From JADKBO01 sp965230345 (GTDB taxonomy: Bacteria > Bacteroidota > Bacteroidia > Chitinophagales > Saprospiraceae), in assembly GCA_965230345.1 (NCBI GenBank), contig CBDDKR010000002.1, positions 2,480,001 through 2,544,000 on the forward strand: a stretch of 64,000 nucleotides of DNA, in the 5' to 3' direction. The position numbers and the translations under genes were made by a program. Within the stretch, counting starts at the first letter, position 1, and each line of letters begins with the position of its first letter. Under the pieces are notes generated by a model. The model was not told the DNA's origin. It saw only the letters and a list, made by a program, of their open reading frames with translations, and ran no database searches. Below, one piece after another: positions 17,801-27,097 of the stretch.

Positions 17801-18989
17801 GTTTGATTGTTCATTTGATGTCCTTGCAGATATAACAGTGCCTTTATGTCATAATGGGTCTGATGGTGTGATAAATCTGGATTCTGATGTGGAAATCGAA
17901 ACGGCTATTTGGGATTTCGGAGGAAGTGGCACAGAAGTGACTGGCTTGGTGCCTGGAGAGTATGTTGTAACAGTAACTACATCTGATAATTGTCAAGATG
18001 TCTTTAGTTATGAAATTACGAATCCTGCATCGATAGAAATTGGTTATCAATTGATTGATTCAGTGTCGTGTCATGATTCAAATGATGGGTCGATTGATAT
18101 AGGTGCAATTGGAGGGAATGGGAACTTAACTTACCTCTGGCAGGATGGAGATACTTCTAATATGCGTAACGAGCTAGCTGCTGGTGTTTGGATGGTGACA
18201 GTTACTGATGAGAATAACTGTATGCAATCTTTTGATTTTATGGTGCCGAGTCCCGATGTATTGGAAGAAGCTTCTGTCATGATTGTAGATTTAACATGTC
18301 ATGACTCTGATAATGGAGAGATCTGTGTATTTGTAGAAGGAGGAACAACTCCATATGATTTTGATTGGGGAGATCATCAGCCAGCTTGGTCAAAACTAGA
18401 AAACTTACCACAAGGTATGTATAGTTTGACTGTTACAGATTCTAAACAGTGTACTTTAGTGAGGGATTATGAAGTCAAAGCTCCAGAACAAATTGGTATT
18501 GTTGTAGAAGGTCTTATTCCCGATAGTTTGGAGTCCAATGATGGGGCCATCAATATATTGCCTTTTGGCGGTACACCTCCATATGAATTCACATGGTATT
18601 CGAATGGAGAAGTCGTAGGAAATCAAGAAGACTTATCCAATATTCTTAACGGTGTCTATCAAGTTTCCGTATTAGATAGTAACGGCTGTGTTTTTACAAG
18701 TGAAAATATCTCATTGATGTCGACTAATAATGATGAGGTAGAATTTATTATGGTTTCTGTTTCACCGAATCCAGCACAAGATTACGTTGAGGTTATGCTG
18801 GAAAATAATAATTATTCTAAAGCAAGAATAAGTATAATTGATGTTTCGGGTCGGATTAAATACACTATTGATATAAGACATGGAGATGATCTTTTAATTG
18901 ATATTGAAGATTTCCCTTCTGGATCGTATTATTTGATTTGGAAGAATAATGAAAGAGTTCAAAGTTTTCCTTTTGTAAAAGTGAAATAA
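14883..18989 (+). CDS. Large T9SS-exported protein with SprB-like repeats
   Basis: A 1,368-residue surface or secreted protein. Domain order: signal peptide (residues 1-20); two homologous jelly-roll, MAM-like domains (about 22-185 and 195-355, each with a WWAG/VGLDNIKVIG end); three PPC-like beta-sandwich units beginning NDICSKAI, NDILDNAI and NDDCFDAI (about 360-745); six SprB-like repeats with the pattern CHxxxDGxIxI...GGxxPYxxxWxxG (about 830-1275); and a T9SS type A sorting domain (VSVSPNPAQDYVEVML to the end). SprB repeats are known from gliding adhesins, so adhesion or matrix building is likely. The DUF1028 gene follows after one base and is probably cotranscribed. Confidence 0.85.
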   Translation: MRHKILTLSALIFFLQFGYTQEVLFEENFNTCSVPEGWQVQTTNSEVGGIHFGYPINPKSDSLSIDGTCMLIFDDDIIGDGQPYFRGEVTTPKFNISGYSTVNLSIDVHFRQYSTSKFEILVESDAGRKRMALFTDGNQTGTSFSESQNYSFDLRFFTDADEVSLVFVYDDVEMYAWWAGIDNIKVIGEDAGEILLLEQFDDCEDNGWSTEIIRGDNDWTLGYVENENASSNSMNGTCFYFFDDDGIGKEAAYSTAVLRSPVFDGRTFANYKLYFDLIFRKFSDFENISVYVNNGETRQLVQTYLEAVGGNQFHEYERMILDLSAFRSEHMQIEFQYEDGESWGWWVGLDNIKVIGQGSINDICSKAISISIGDPCVQVNNETAIFDGPEAFCVPNLEKSLWYRVTPDRDGLVQINNKSNFNDVINVYLGTCTDLEEVNCLNLDEHGFEGEVAELNLLNGNEYFVRIATNRSKFGASKGQSCLEVNWVAQTSSPPPNDILDNAIALDVDADCIIVDNEYASTDLQGVSKNDHSRADIWFSFLPNSNGSYKFLSDADFSDVLTCFEIKDDELLEVYSNEYGYGLEMNDLSKDKQYLIHLSSVFSTINGIGCVRMVSLNKEDVDNDDCFDAITLELDKEFEVTNQSASNSPITSSCAVYTSNDVWYLFNAEDYDSYYLQIDAEYQHVASLYYGDCDDLEEIWCSTNGSKCDGPMKITGLNPGAVYYLRIASNYTGLEENSGLVKFTLSTEEEDFEPLSISILEECIDNYSALITASYSGGIGDVHLVSGKMVDTILSGNDYLVIVQDSMGCEVAASSTVNCQNANCNLDIVPQMISPSCHTTTDGLINIEINNGLGPFDIQWSNGEAGIGKIVDLGAGVYSVQVIDANNCYHELEVELASPKPLSLKLDKWDETSGMANDGMAEIGVSGGTFPYSIDWSNGENITAIKDLIPGMYSVVVEDFKGCKDSLEFSILSFDCSFDVLADITVPLCHNGSDGVINLDSDVEIETAIWDFGGSGTEVTGLVPGEYVVTVTTSDNCQDVFSYEITNPASIEIGYQLIDSVSCHDSNDGSIDIGAIGGNGNLTYLWQDGDTSNMRNELAAGVWMVTVTDENNCMQSFDFMVPSPDVLEEASVMIVDLTCHDSDNGEICVFVEGGTTPYDFDWGDHQPAWSKLENLPQGMYSLTVTDSKQCTLVRDYEVKAPEQIGIVVEGLIPDSLESNDGAINILPFGGTPPYEFTWYSNGEVVGNQEDLSNILNGVYQVSVLDSNGCVFTSENISLMSTNNDEVEFIMVSVSPNPAQDYVEVMLENNNYSKARISIIDVSGRIKYTIDIRHGDDLLIDIEDFPSGSYYLIWKNNERVQSFPFVKVK

Positions 18990-18990
18990 A

Positions 18991-20001
18991 ATGATAAGTG
19001 TTATGTATAGGTTTGTAATCTTTGTATTTGTGATGTCTTTTTCATCATTCTGTTGGGCTCAAGATACCTTTTCTATTGTGGCTGTTGACCCTGAGACTGG
19101 TGAAGTTGGAAGTGCAGGTGCGTCTTGCGTAGACTTAGATCAATTTGGACTTACCCATGATGATTTTTTGGGTCAACTAATCCCGGGAGTTGGAGCGATT
19201 AACACACAAGCATATTATGATGAAAAGAATCAGGAAAATGCAACCTACAGGATGGTTTTAGGTGAGTCTCCAACCGAAATAATTGATTGGTTAGTACAAA
19301 ATGATATACAGACTAGTCCTCAATACAGACAATATGGAATTGCAGCTATAATAAATGGAGAAGCACAAACTGCTGCTCATACTGGAGAAGCTACGGATGA
19401 TTATAAGAATCATGTTTTAGGATCTAATTATACCATTCAAGGAAATATATTACTTGGACAAAAGGTATTAGATTCGATGGAAGCCAGGTTTCTCAATGAG
19501 AAGGGCGATTTAGCTTGCAAATTAATGGCAGCACTACAAGGAGCTAATATGGTTGGAGCAGATACAAGATGTGAACCTTTTGGTACATCTTCGTTATTCG
19601 CATTTGTAAAGGTATCTCAACCTCATGATGTAATTGGACAACCTTCTTTAAATGTATCAGTCAGAACTTCACAAAATGATGGTATAGAACCCATAGATGC
19701 TTTACAAACAAAGTTTGACGAGGTGCATGGATGCATGCTGTCTAATGTGAAAGGTGTTACTGAAGATGATATAAAAGGATATTCTGTTTATCCTAATCCT
19801 GTATCTGATTATTTGAAAATACAAGCATTAGAAGACAAGAATTGTAAATATTTCATCTATGATGGAACGGGTAGATTAGTCGTGGAAGACGAATTGTCTC
19901 AAACTCAATCGATTGATGTTCGTCATTGGAATAAAGGTGAATACTTATTGAAAATCATTGGGCTTTCTAGTAGCTTTTCGAAGGTGATCATTGTCGAATA
20001 G
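18991..20001 (+). CDS. DUF1028 protein with T9SS sorting domain
   Basis: A 336-residue exported protein. After a signal peptide (FVIFVFVMSFSSFCWAQ) comes the DUF1028 domain, recognisable by DTFSIVAVDPETGEVGSAGASC at its start, GVGAINTQAYYDEKNQENA, IAAIINGEAQTAAHTGEAT and the central NYTIQGNILLGQKVLDSME. DUF1028 proteins look like Ntn hydrolases that are processed or exported, but their substrate is unknown. The last 75 residues are a T9SS type A domain (YSVYPNPVSDYLKIQ, then YFIYDGTGRLVV, then KGEYLLKIIG). The one-base spacing from the SprB-repeat gene suggests a shared transcript and perhaps a processing role on that partner (inference). Confidence 0.85.
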   Translation: MISVMYRFVIFVFVMSFSSFCWAQDTFSIVAVDPETGEVGSAGASCVDLDQFGLTHDDFLGQLIPGVGAINTQAYYDEKNQENATYRMVLGESPTEIIDWLVQNDIQTSPQYRQYGIAAIINGEAQTAAHTGEATDDYKNHVLGSNYTIQGNILLGQKVLDSMEARFLNEKGDLACKLMAALQGANMVGADTRCEPFGTSSLFAFVKVSQPHDVIGQPSLNVSVRTSQNDGIEPIDALQTKFDEVHGCMLSNVKGVTEDDIKGYSVYPNPVSDYLKIQALEDKNCKYFIYDGTGRLVVEDELSQTQSIDVRHWNKGEYLLKIIGLSSSFSKVIIVE

Positions 20002-20461
20002 GAACTTCATATCATCATATTTTAGATGTAAAGCACTTTTTTCTTTGATTAATAATGGTTGTTAGGAACAATTCAAAAAGAATAGTATTATTTTTAAGTA
20101 CTATTTTAGCAGATCATATTTAAAATGAAGTGATTTGAAAATTGTGTTCAATAGTGAAATTAACTGCTTGGAAGTTAGATCAATTCGAAAATTCTTTTAC
20201 CTAGCGATAGCTATGGAAATTAATTTTTTGACAGAGCTTGGATTTCAATGAGTTGATTCTAGCATTAGGATTTAGTCTTTAAATCACTTCAATGTTTAAC
20301 ACTTTCTATTTAGACTAATGTTAGCATTATAATCTCTCAAAATCGATTGTAATTTCTAAAGACTCTTTTTAATAGAGTTAGTGGAATATCATATTATTGC
20401 AAAGAATGAAAGAATATAGGTGAAGTAAGTCGTAGGCTCTTTGACCCTAATCGTTATTTAA
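20002..20461. other. Gene-free gap of 460 bp
   Basis: No credible ORF or RNA gene was found. A hairpin AATAGTA (20081-20087) / TACTATT (20099-20105) with an AT-rich loop could end the DUF1028 transcript, but it lacks a clean T-tail. The next 350 bp are AT-rich and hold no exact TAnnTTTG box on the plus strand, so the promoter of the following gene was not located. Confidence 0.5.
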
Positions 20462-23400
20462 ATGAATAGTTTTATGAATATTACAAGGATATTGTTGAGT
20501 ATATGTTTGATTAAATTGAGCTTTTTAATCTCATTTGGTCAATTTAATGGTACGGATTATCATTCTAATGATTTGTTCAAAGCAGTTCCGATCATTGATA
20601 CTAGTACTCCTGAATGGGCTCAGAAAATGTATGCAGATCCTTATGATTTTGTAGGAATTCATGAAGCTTATAAGGTGTTTTATCAAAACACGCCATTTGA
20701 GAAAAATCTTCATACCCAAAATTTTAAATATTGGAATCGCAAAGTATCTGCATATGTAAATGATGATGGACGGGTTGAATTGTTGGCTCCAGGAGTTGAA
20801 TTTCAAACTATAGAAAGACTAAAACAGAATGCTAATAGATCAAAGGCCAGAATGAATACTTGGACAAGTATGGGACCTAGTGTTACCTATAAAAATAATG
20901 GAACATTGGAAAGGCGCCCAACCCAAGCAAATGTTTATTGTATTGCAGTTGCACCGTCCAATACAAATGTTATTTATGCAGGAATGGAGACAGGTGGAGT
21001 GTTTAAATCAATAGATAAAGGGATCAGTTGGAATCCTATTTCATATGATTATGCTATCGGTTCCCCTCAAGAGATCAAAGTAGATCCATTAAATGAAAAT
21101 ATCGTTTATGTTGGTAGAGGAAAAGAATTATTCAAATCGACGGATGGAGGAACTACATGGAATCTTATTTATACCAGTTCTGGAACTTTGGAACAATTTA
21201 AAATACATTCTACTCAAACGAACATAATTTATTGTGCAACAGCTGATGGCATCCTTAAGAGTACAGATAGTGGATCTTCATGGACGTCTTTATTAACTGG
21301 AAGGTTTTATGATATAGAGTCAAAACCGGGAAATGATGATGTCTTGTATGTTGCTAAAGAAAATACTGCAATGATCCGTCCAGAAATATGGAAGTCAACA
21401 GATGCTGGTATGAATTGGGTGCTTAAGGATAATCAGTTTTATGTGCCTTCTGATGCTGCCAATTCTACGGTGTATGGATGCAAGATTGGAGTAACTCCGG
21501 CTGACCCTGATCGTATATATGCTGGGATTATTGCTAGTGGAAAAAAAGGAGACAACGGTTGGATCGGAGTATATCATAGTTTGGATGAAGGAGATACATG
21601 GGTGAATGAAAGCGGAGTAGATGGAGCAACAATATTTGATGCTGCAACCAATTCTTGGTCATATCCTTCAGGAAGCGATGCAAACACAAATTGGTATGTT
21701 GCAGGATATTCTTCTGGGTACCACCAAGGGTTTTATAATTTCGACATTGACGTATCTCATAATGATGCCGATCGTATTTGGATTGGTACAATTTGGTTTT
21801 GTGAATCGGGGAATAAAGGTGGTAATGTAGAGTACATTAGAGGAACAAGAAGTCTTGAGATGCATGCAGATATTCAGGATATTGACGTGGTCGGAAATGA
21901 TATTTGGGTAGTGTCTGATGGTGGTATAAATTATTCGAATGACGAATGCCAATCAGTCGAAGTTAGAATGGATGGAATTACTGCGAGTGATTTTTGGGGA
22001 TTTGGTCATGGTTGGAATGAAGATGTTTGGTGTGGAGGAAGATATCATAATGGAGATGCTTCATACTATTCAAATTATGGTTTGGGCAATACTGTCTTTC
22101 TAGGAGGAGCAGAAACGGCAACAGGATATGTCAACCCTTTGTTTAATAAGAGAAATTATTTTTCTGATATAGGGGACAAGAAAATTCCGGACTCGCTTAA
22201 TCACCCATCCCAAAACATTGTCAATCTTGGCTTATATCCGGATCAGAGCTATTTTATTTTTTCCTATAGCGAGGTAGAATGGCACCCAAACTATGCCAAT
22301 CATGTTTATGTGGGGAAAGAAAAAGCATTGCACAAATCTGAAGATGGAGGGTTTACATTTAATAAAATTAGTGACCTTCCAGGAGATATTAGAAGGTTTG
22401 AAATAAGTCGTAATGATCCCAATTATATTTATGCCATTGTAAATATAAGTTATTGGGATTGGAGAGTCTATAAATCTGTTGATGGTGGACTAACCTTTAG
22501 TCAAATTGCTACACCGCCATATAGTAGTGGTTCATGGAGAAATCTTAGTTTAACATTGAATCCCAATAATAAAGATGAGGTTTGGTTGGCTTCAAACTCT
22601 TCCAATAATGGCAATAAAGTTTTTAGATCATTAGATGGCGGAAGTACTTGGTCAAATATGTATTCTTCTGTTATAATGGATCAAAGTCCAATTGATATGA
22701 TCTTTCAGCCTTATGGCAGTGGTGGGATAGTCTATATGCTGTCTAACAATGGATTCTTCTATTTTAATATTGATGAAGGGCAATGGATTAGTTATAGTGA
22801 AGGATTACCTGTGCAGCATGGTGGATTTAAACTGTTGCCTTTTTTTGCTAAGAATAAATTGCGCTTTGCATCGAATAAAGGAATTTGGGAGGCCCCAATG
22901 GTAGTTAATTCTAAGCCTCAAGCAATGCCAATGGTGGAGCAATCATTTTCTTATTGTGTTAGAGATACTGTAATATTTGACAGCTACTCCATTGCTGGTA
23001 TAGATGGTGCGACTTGGGATTGGAATATCACTCCTCAACCGTCATTTGTAAGCGATACCGCTGCAAGAAGAATTAAGGTGGTTTTTGGTCAGCCAGGAAT
23101 TTACGATGTTGAATTATTGGTAAATCAGGCGGATGGACAGTCTGACTTTAAGAGTGTGGCATCAATGATTGAGATTCAACAAAAATGTGATGCCATAGAA
23201 GTCCCAAGTCTGGCGATGCATAGTTCTTCAGATTCAGAATATTTTGTAGCCAATGAAGTCAATTGGGATAATTTGACTCATTTTACTGTGACAGGCTGGT
23301 GGAAACCAGATTCTCTAAATGCTTTTGGAGCATTGTTTTCTAGTGGAGATTGGTGTGCGCACTGCGATTATACAGAAGCTTTAATGATAGATTATTGGGG

Positions 23401-24496
23401 CTCTCGAGTTTGGTATAAATGGCCAGGTGCAGGAAGTTGGGGTAGCAACAGTGGTATGAATATCCCAATAGATGAATGGAGTTATGTGGCTCTTGTCATT
23501 GAACCTACAAAGGCAACAATGTATTTAAATGAAGATAAGTTTGAACACAATGTAAGTTTAAACCCTGGGTCAATTACAAATTTTCATATTGGTAGAGGAC
23601 ATTACAATAATTCATTTTGGGGAACCATAGATGACGTAAGTGTATGGAGTAGAGCATTGGATGAAAATGAAATTCGACTATTAAGACATTTGACAAAACA
23701 TGACGTTAGTATATCAGGACCTGATTTACTGGCTTATTACCAATTCAATGAATTGATAGGAGGGTCTCAAGTGTTAGACAATGCAGGAATAAATCACGGA
23801 ACAATAACTACTGGAGCGGAATTGGTTAAAAGTAGTGCTCCTATCGGAGGTGGAACAAGTGAGTCTTTTGTCATTACTGCTGGTGGGATCTATACTTCTA
23901 CTCAAACAGGTGTTGAGCTTGAATTCCCTAATTCGGGTACTTATCCGAATGGAGAAATTGTCATTTCTAGACTTAATTTACAGCCCAATGAAAGTCCGAA
24001 TAAAAATCCTATGTCTAAAAGTTATTGGATTATAAATAATTATGGTACGAATTCGACTTTTACCAGTCTGACATCTATAAAGTTTGAAGATATTGGTAAC
24101 ATGGTTCCTACAAATGTTGCTGGAGAGTTTTATCTTCATGATAGATCCGACAATGAGCATTTGGATAATTGGGAAATAGAGTCTAGAGCTAGTGTTTTAG
24201 ATTCTGCAACAATGAGTATTACTTTTAATCAGAATATGTCATTAGATGAATTTGGTCAATTTGTTATTGAAAATTCAAAAGCTAAAGGATGGATTGGTGT
24301 CATAAGTACGGAATGGGATAATCCACTTAATTGGGGCGAAGGTGTTGTACCAGGTTCAGATGCACATGTGGTGATTCCGAAGGATGCTCCATTTCAACCA
24401 ATAGTTAATATCAATACTTCGATAAAGAGTATTACCATTATGGAAGGCGCAAGTTTGGGAGTGTTGGATGGAATTCAGTTTGAAATCAAACAGTAA
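20462..24496 (+). CDS. Giant secreted Asp-box (sortilin/BNR-like) and LamG protein
   Basis: A 1,344-residue exported protein with a signal peptide (LLSICLIKLSFLISFGQ). Residues about 170-730 form a beta-propeller with eight or so Asp-box motifs of the type S-x-D-x-G-x-x-W, for example FKSTDGGTTWN, LKSTDSGSSW, WKSTDAGMNW and FRSLDGGSTW, as in sialidase and VPS10 families. A PKD-like segment follows (about 840-905), then a LamG/concanavalin-type domain (about 920-1090, IHIG-type core FHIGRGHYNNSFWGTIDDVS). The protein ends with an NW-P...VVIP beta module (about 1275-1344) and has no normal T9SS sorting domain after it. The end is one base from the convergent tex stop. A carbohydrate- or protein-binding surface role is likely. 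Confidence 0.82.
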   Translation: MNSFMNITRILLSICLIKLSFLISFGQFNGTDYHSNDLFKAVPIIDTSTPEWAQKMYADPYDFVGIHEAYKVFYQNTPFEKNLHTQNFKYWNRKVSAYVNDDGRVELLAPGVEFQTIERLKQNANRSKARMNTWTSMGPSVTYKNNGTLERRPTQANVYCIAVAPSNTNVIYAGMETGGVFKSIDKGISWNPISYDYAIGSPQEIKVDPLNENIVYVGRGKELFKSTDGGTTWNLIYTSSGTLEQFKIHSTQTNIIYCATADGILKSTDSGSSWTSLLTGRFYDIESKPGNDDVLYVAKENTAMIRPEIWKSTDAGMNWVLKDNQFYVPSDAANSTVYGCKIGVTPADPDRIYAGIIASGKKGDNGWIGVYHSLDEGDTWVNESGVDGATIFDAATNSWSYPSGSDANTNWYVAGYSSGYHQGFYNFDIDVSHNDADRIWIGTIWFCESGNKGGNVEYIRGTRSLEMHADIQDIDVVGNDIWVVSDGGINYSNDECQSVEVRMDGITASDFWGFGHGWNEDVWCGGRYHNGDASYYSNYGLGNTVFLGGAETATGYVNPLFNKRNYFSDIGDKKIPDSLNHPSQNIVNLGLYPDQSYFIFSYSEVEWHPNYANHVYVGKEKALHKSEDGGFTFNKISDLPGDIRRFEISRNDPNYIYAIVNISYWDWRVYKSVDGGLTFSQIATPPYSSGSWRNLSLTLNPNNKDEVWLASNSSNNGNKVFRSLDGGSTWSNMYSSVIMDQSPIDMIFQPYGSGGIVYMLSNNGFFYFNIDEGQWISYSEGLPVQHGGFKLLPFFAKNKLRFASNKGIWEAPMVVNSKPQAMPMVEQSFSYCVRDTVIFDSYSIAGIDGATWDWNITPQPSFVSDTAARRIKVVFGQPGIYDVELLVNQADGQSDFKSVASMIEIQQKCDAIEVPSLAMHSSSDSEYFVANEVNWDNLTHFTVTGWWKPDSLNAFGALFSSGDWCAHCDYTEALMIDYWGSRVWYKWPGAGSWGSNSGMNIPIDEWSYVALVIEPTKATMYLNEDKFEHNVSLNPGSITNFHIGRGHYNNSFWGTIDDVSVWSRALDENEIRLLRHLTKHDVSISGPDLLAYYQFNELIGGSQVLDNAGINHGTITTGAELVKSSAPIGGGTSESFVITAGGIYTSTQTGVELEFPNSGTYPNGEIVISRLNLQPNESPNKNPMSKSYWIINNYGTNSTFTSLTSIKFEDIGNMVPTNVAGEFYLHDRSDNEHLDNWEIESRASVLDSATMSITFNQNMSLDEFGQFVIENSKAKGWIGVISTEWDNPLNWGEGVVPGSDAHVVIPKDAPFQPIVNINTSIKSITIMEGASLGVLDGIQFEIKQ

Positions 24497-24497
24497 C

Positions 24498-26618
24498 TTA
24501 CTTATGAACAAGTTTTAAGCTTATTCTCTTTCGCGTAAAATCTATATCTATTATTTCAACGTTGACTTTTTGATCTAAGGATAGAATTTCCATAGGATTA
24601 TTAATCCGGCGATCGGACATTTGTGATATATGAATCAACCCATTTTCTTTAATTCCTATATCAACGAAAGCTCCAAAATTAGTGAGATTAGATACAATGC
24701 CTGGGATTGTCATGCCTCGATATAAATCATCAAGACTTTTGATGTTTTTGTCAAAATCAAAGGCCTCTGCTATTCCTCTTGGATCGTGTCCCGGTTTTAA
24801 AAGTTCACTTTTAATATCGTTCAAGGTTTCCAAACCAACTGTGTTAGAAGTGAATTTGTGTAAATCTAGATGCTCAATGATTTCTTTATTCTGAATTAGA
24901 GTTTTGATATCTGAATTAGTATCACGGGCAATTCGTTCAACAATGTGGTAACTTTCTGGATGAATACCTGTGTTGTCTAGAGGATGAATGCCATTTCGTA
25001 TTCTGAGAAATCCAGCAGCTTGTTCAAAAGCCTTAGGACCTAATCTTGGTACTTTTTTTAATTGTTCTATGGATTGAAATTTTCCCAATTTAGATCTGTA
25101 TTCCAATATGTTCTTTGCCAAAGTTGGTCCTAATCCACTAACGTAACTTAAAAGATGTGAACTAGTCGTATTAATATCAATGCCAACTCTGTTAACACAA
25201 GAGATGACGGTATGATCCAAGGAATGTTTAAGCTTTGATTGGTTGACGTCGTGTTGATATTGTCCAACTCCGATGGATTTAGGATCAACTTTGATCAATT
25301 CGGATAGTGGGTCAAGTAGTCTTCTGGCTAGTGAAATGGCACCTCTTATGGTAAGGTCAAGATTCGGGAATTCCTTTCTCGCCAATTCTGAGGCAGAATA
25401 AATAGACGCTCCACTTTCAGATATCACAAAGATCTCAACCCCATGGATGCAATCCAATTGATCAATCCATGTTTTGGTTTCTCTAGAAGCTGTACCATTT
25501 CCAATTGCAATTGCTTTAATTTTATGTTTTTCAATAAAGTCAGAAATGATTTTACGACTTTGTTCTGTCTTGTTTTGTGGTGGATGTGGATAGATCACAC
25601 CATGTGACAAGAAATTACCCGCTTGATCTATACAAGCAATTTTACAACCTGTCCTAAATCCTGGATCTATAGCTAATACTGGTTTGCTTTCCAATGGTGG
25701 AGCCAATAATAGTTGCTCGAGATTATTAGAAAACACCTTGATTGCTTCTTCGTCTGCTTTTTCTTTAAATTCTTTTTTAATTTGATTTTCAAGACTTGGT
25801 AGTAAGTATTCTTTTAAGGCACTCTTGCATGTGTCAATGATGAGCTCTGTAAGTGAACTTTGTCGTTTTAAATGTTTTTTTGCTAAGTATTCTAATGCTC
25901 TTTCTTCATCTATTTTTATTTTAACTCGGAGGAGGCCTTCTGATTCACCTCGCATTATCGCTAGGAATCGATGTGAAGGGCAATAAGCAATCTTTTCGGA
26001 GTGGTCGAAGTAATCCTTATAGATAGAGGCTTCAGCTGTTTTTGATTTGACTACTTTTGAATGGATTATACTATACCTTCTAAATGTTTCTCTAAATCGC
26101 TCACGTGTATATTCATTTTCAGAAATCCATTCTTTGACAATATGAAGTGCCGAATCAATAACCTCTTGAGAAGTTTTGTATTCTGAAGATAAAAACCGCT
26201 TGGCGTTTGAATGAATATCAGAGGTGTTTTGCGCCATAATAATTTTGGCTAAGGGCTCTAAACCATTTTCTCTAGCCAAAGTAGCCTTGGTTTTCTTTTT
26301 CTTCTTAAAAGGAAGATAGATGTCTTCAAGTTTGACATCATCAAAACACTTTTTAATCTTATCCTGAAGTTCTGGGGTTAGTTTATTTTGACTCTTTATT
26401 TGGTCAAGTACAAATTCTTTCCTTTTTTGAAGGTCTTTAAAGTAATTGGCTTGGTCAATAATACTTTTAATCGCAACTTCATCTAGACCTCCTGTTCTTT
26501 CCTTTCGATATCTTGCAATAAAAGGGATTGTATTACCTTCTTCATGCAAGGATAGAACTTGCGCTATAGAGGAAGTGGGTAATCCTAAAACGGAGGATAT
26601 TTTGTCAGTTGGCAACAT
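24498..26618 (-). CDS. tex: Tex-family RNA-binding protein
   Basis: A 706-residue nucleic-acid-binding protein of the Tex/YhgF family, involved in transcription and RNA turnover. Domain order: N-terminal helical Tex domain (FIARYRKERTGGLDEVAI), YqgF/RNase H-like domain (VLAIDPGFRTGCKIACIDQ, about 320-450), helix-hairpin-helix pair (YVSGLGPTLAKNILEYR, VPRLGPKAFEQAAGFLRI) and a C-terminal S1 domain (GMTIPGIVSNLTNFGAFVDI to the end). The protein stops at the end of S1 and lacks the 40-70-residue basic tail of many homologues. It is the last gene of the lepA-SRPBCC-tex operon, with gaps of 11 and 15 bp. Confidence 0.93.
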   Translation of the reverse strand: MLPTDKISSVLGLPTSSIAQVLSLHEEGNTIPFIARYRKERTGGLDEVAIKSIIDQANYFKDLQKRKEFVLDQIKSQNKLTPELQDKIKKCFDDVKLEDIYLPFKKKKKTKATLARENGLEPLAKIIMAQNTSDIHSNAKRFLSSEYKTSQEVIDSALHIVKEWISENEYTRERFRETFRRYSIIHSKVVKSKTAEASIYKDYFDHSEKIAYCPSHRFLAIMRGESEGLLRVKIKIDEERALEYLAKKHLKRQSSLTELIIDTCKSALKEYLLPSLENQIKKEFKEKADEEAIKVFSNNLEQLLLAPPLESKPVLAIDPGFRTGCKIACIDQAGNFLSHGVIYPHPPQNKTEQSRKIISDFIEKHKIKAIAIGNGTASRETKTWIDQLDCIHGVEIFVISESGASIYSASELARKEFPNLDLTIRGAISLARRLLDPLSELIKVDPKSIGVGQYQHDVNQSKLKHSLDHTVISCVNRVGIDINTTSSHLLSYVSGLGPTLAKNILEYRSKLGKFQSIEQLKKVPRLGPKAFEQAAGFLRIRNGIHPLDNTGIHPESYHIVERIARDTNSDIKTLIQNKEIIEHLDLHKFTSNTVGLETLNDIKSELLKPGHDPRGIAEAFDFDKNIKSLDDLYRGMTIPGIVSNLTNFGAFVDIGIKENGLIHISQMSDRRINNPMEILSLDQKVNVEIIDIDFTRKRISLKLVHK

Positions 26619-26633
26619 GTTTGTTACAGGTTA

Positions 26634-27086
26634 TTAGTTAATTCGATCAGGATTTTCTGCGAAAGCTTTAAAGCTTAGCAATCGCTTTTTAACTTGTTTT
26701 TTTAGTAAGGAGGGCCACAACCCAAATAGAAGCTTAAGAGATGTACTGTTAAACTTAAAATAATCTGTAATGGTTATTATTTTCGTTTGATCAGATTCCA
26801 ATTCTTCAAAACGAACTTCAAAATTGTTGGACATATGAGTATGTTCGTAAAGACCTATTATTTTGTTGGGCAATTCGGAACAAAGTATTGTCTCTTTTAG
26901 ATCGAATTTATTTTTACCTTGAGCATATTTGAGTTCAGCAGTAGCACCTTCTTGATGTTTTTGTCCAGAAAGTAAGGTGTATGAACTAAAACCTTCATGC
27001 CATTTATCCCATTGATCGTCATCCAGCCAAAATTGAATTGTTGTTTCTAATGGTAAGTCAACTATAATCTCATTCCTAAATTTCAT
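26634..27086 (-). CDS. SRPBCC-fold protein
   Basis: A 150-residue protein of the START/Bet v1-like (SRPBCC) superfamily, shown by the N-terminal strand MKFRNEIIVDLPLETTIQFWLDD, the central glycine-poor sheet and the long C-terminal helix (LLKKQVKKRLLSFKAFAENP). Such proteins bind hydrophobic ligands or act as polyketide-cyclase-like enzymes; nothing in the sequence identifies the ligand. It lies between lepA and tex on one transcript, 11 bp after lepA and 15 bp before tex. Confidence 0.7.
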   Translation of the reverse strand: MKFRNEIIVDLPLETTIQFWLDDDQWDKWHEGFSSYTLLSGQKHQEGATAELKYAQGKNKFDLKETILCSELPNKIIGLYEHTHMSNNFEVRFEELESDQTKIITITDYFKFNSTSLKLLFGLWPSLLKKQVKKRLLSFKAFAENPDRIN

Positions 27087-27097
27087 GAGTCAATGTC

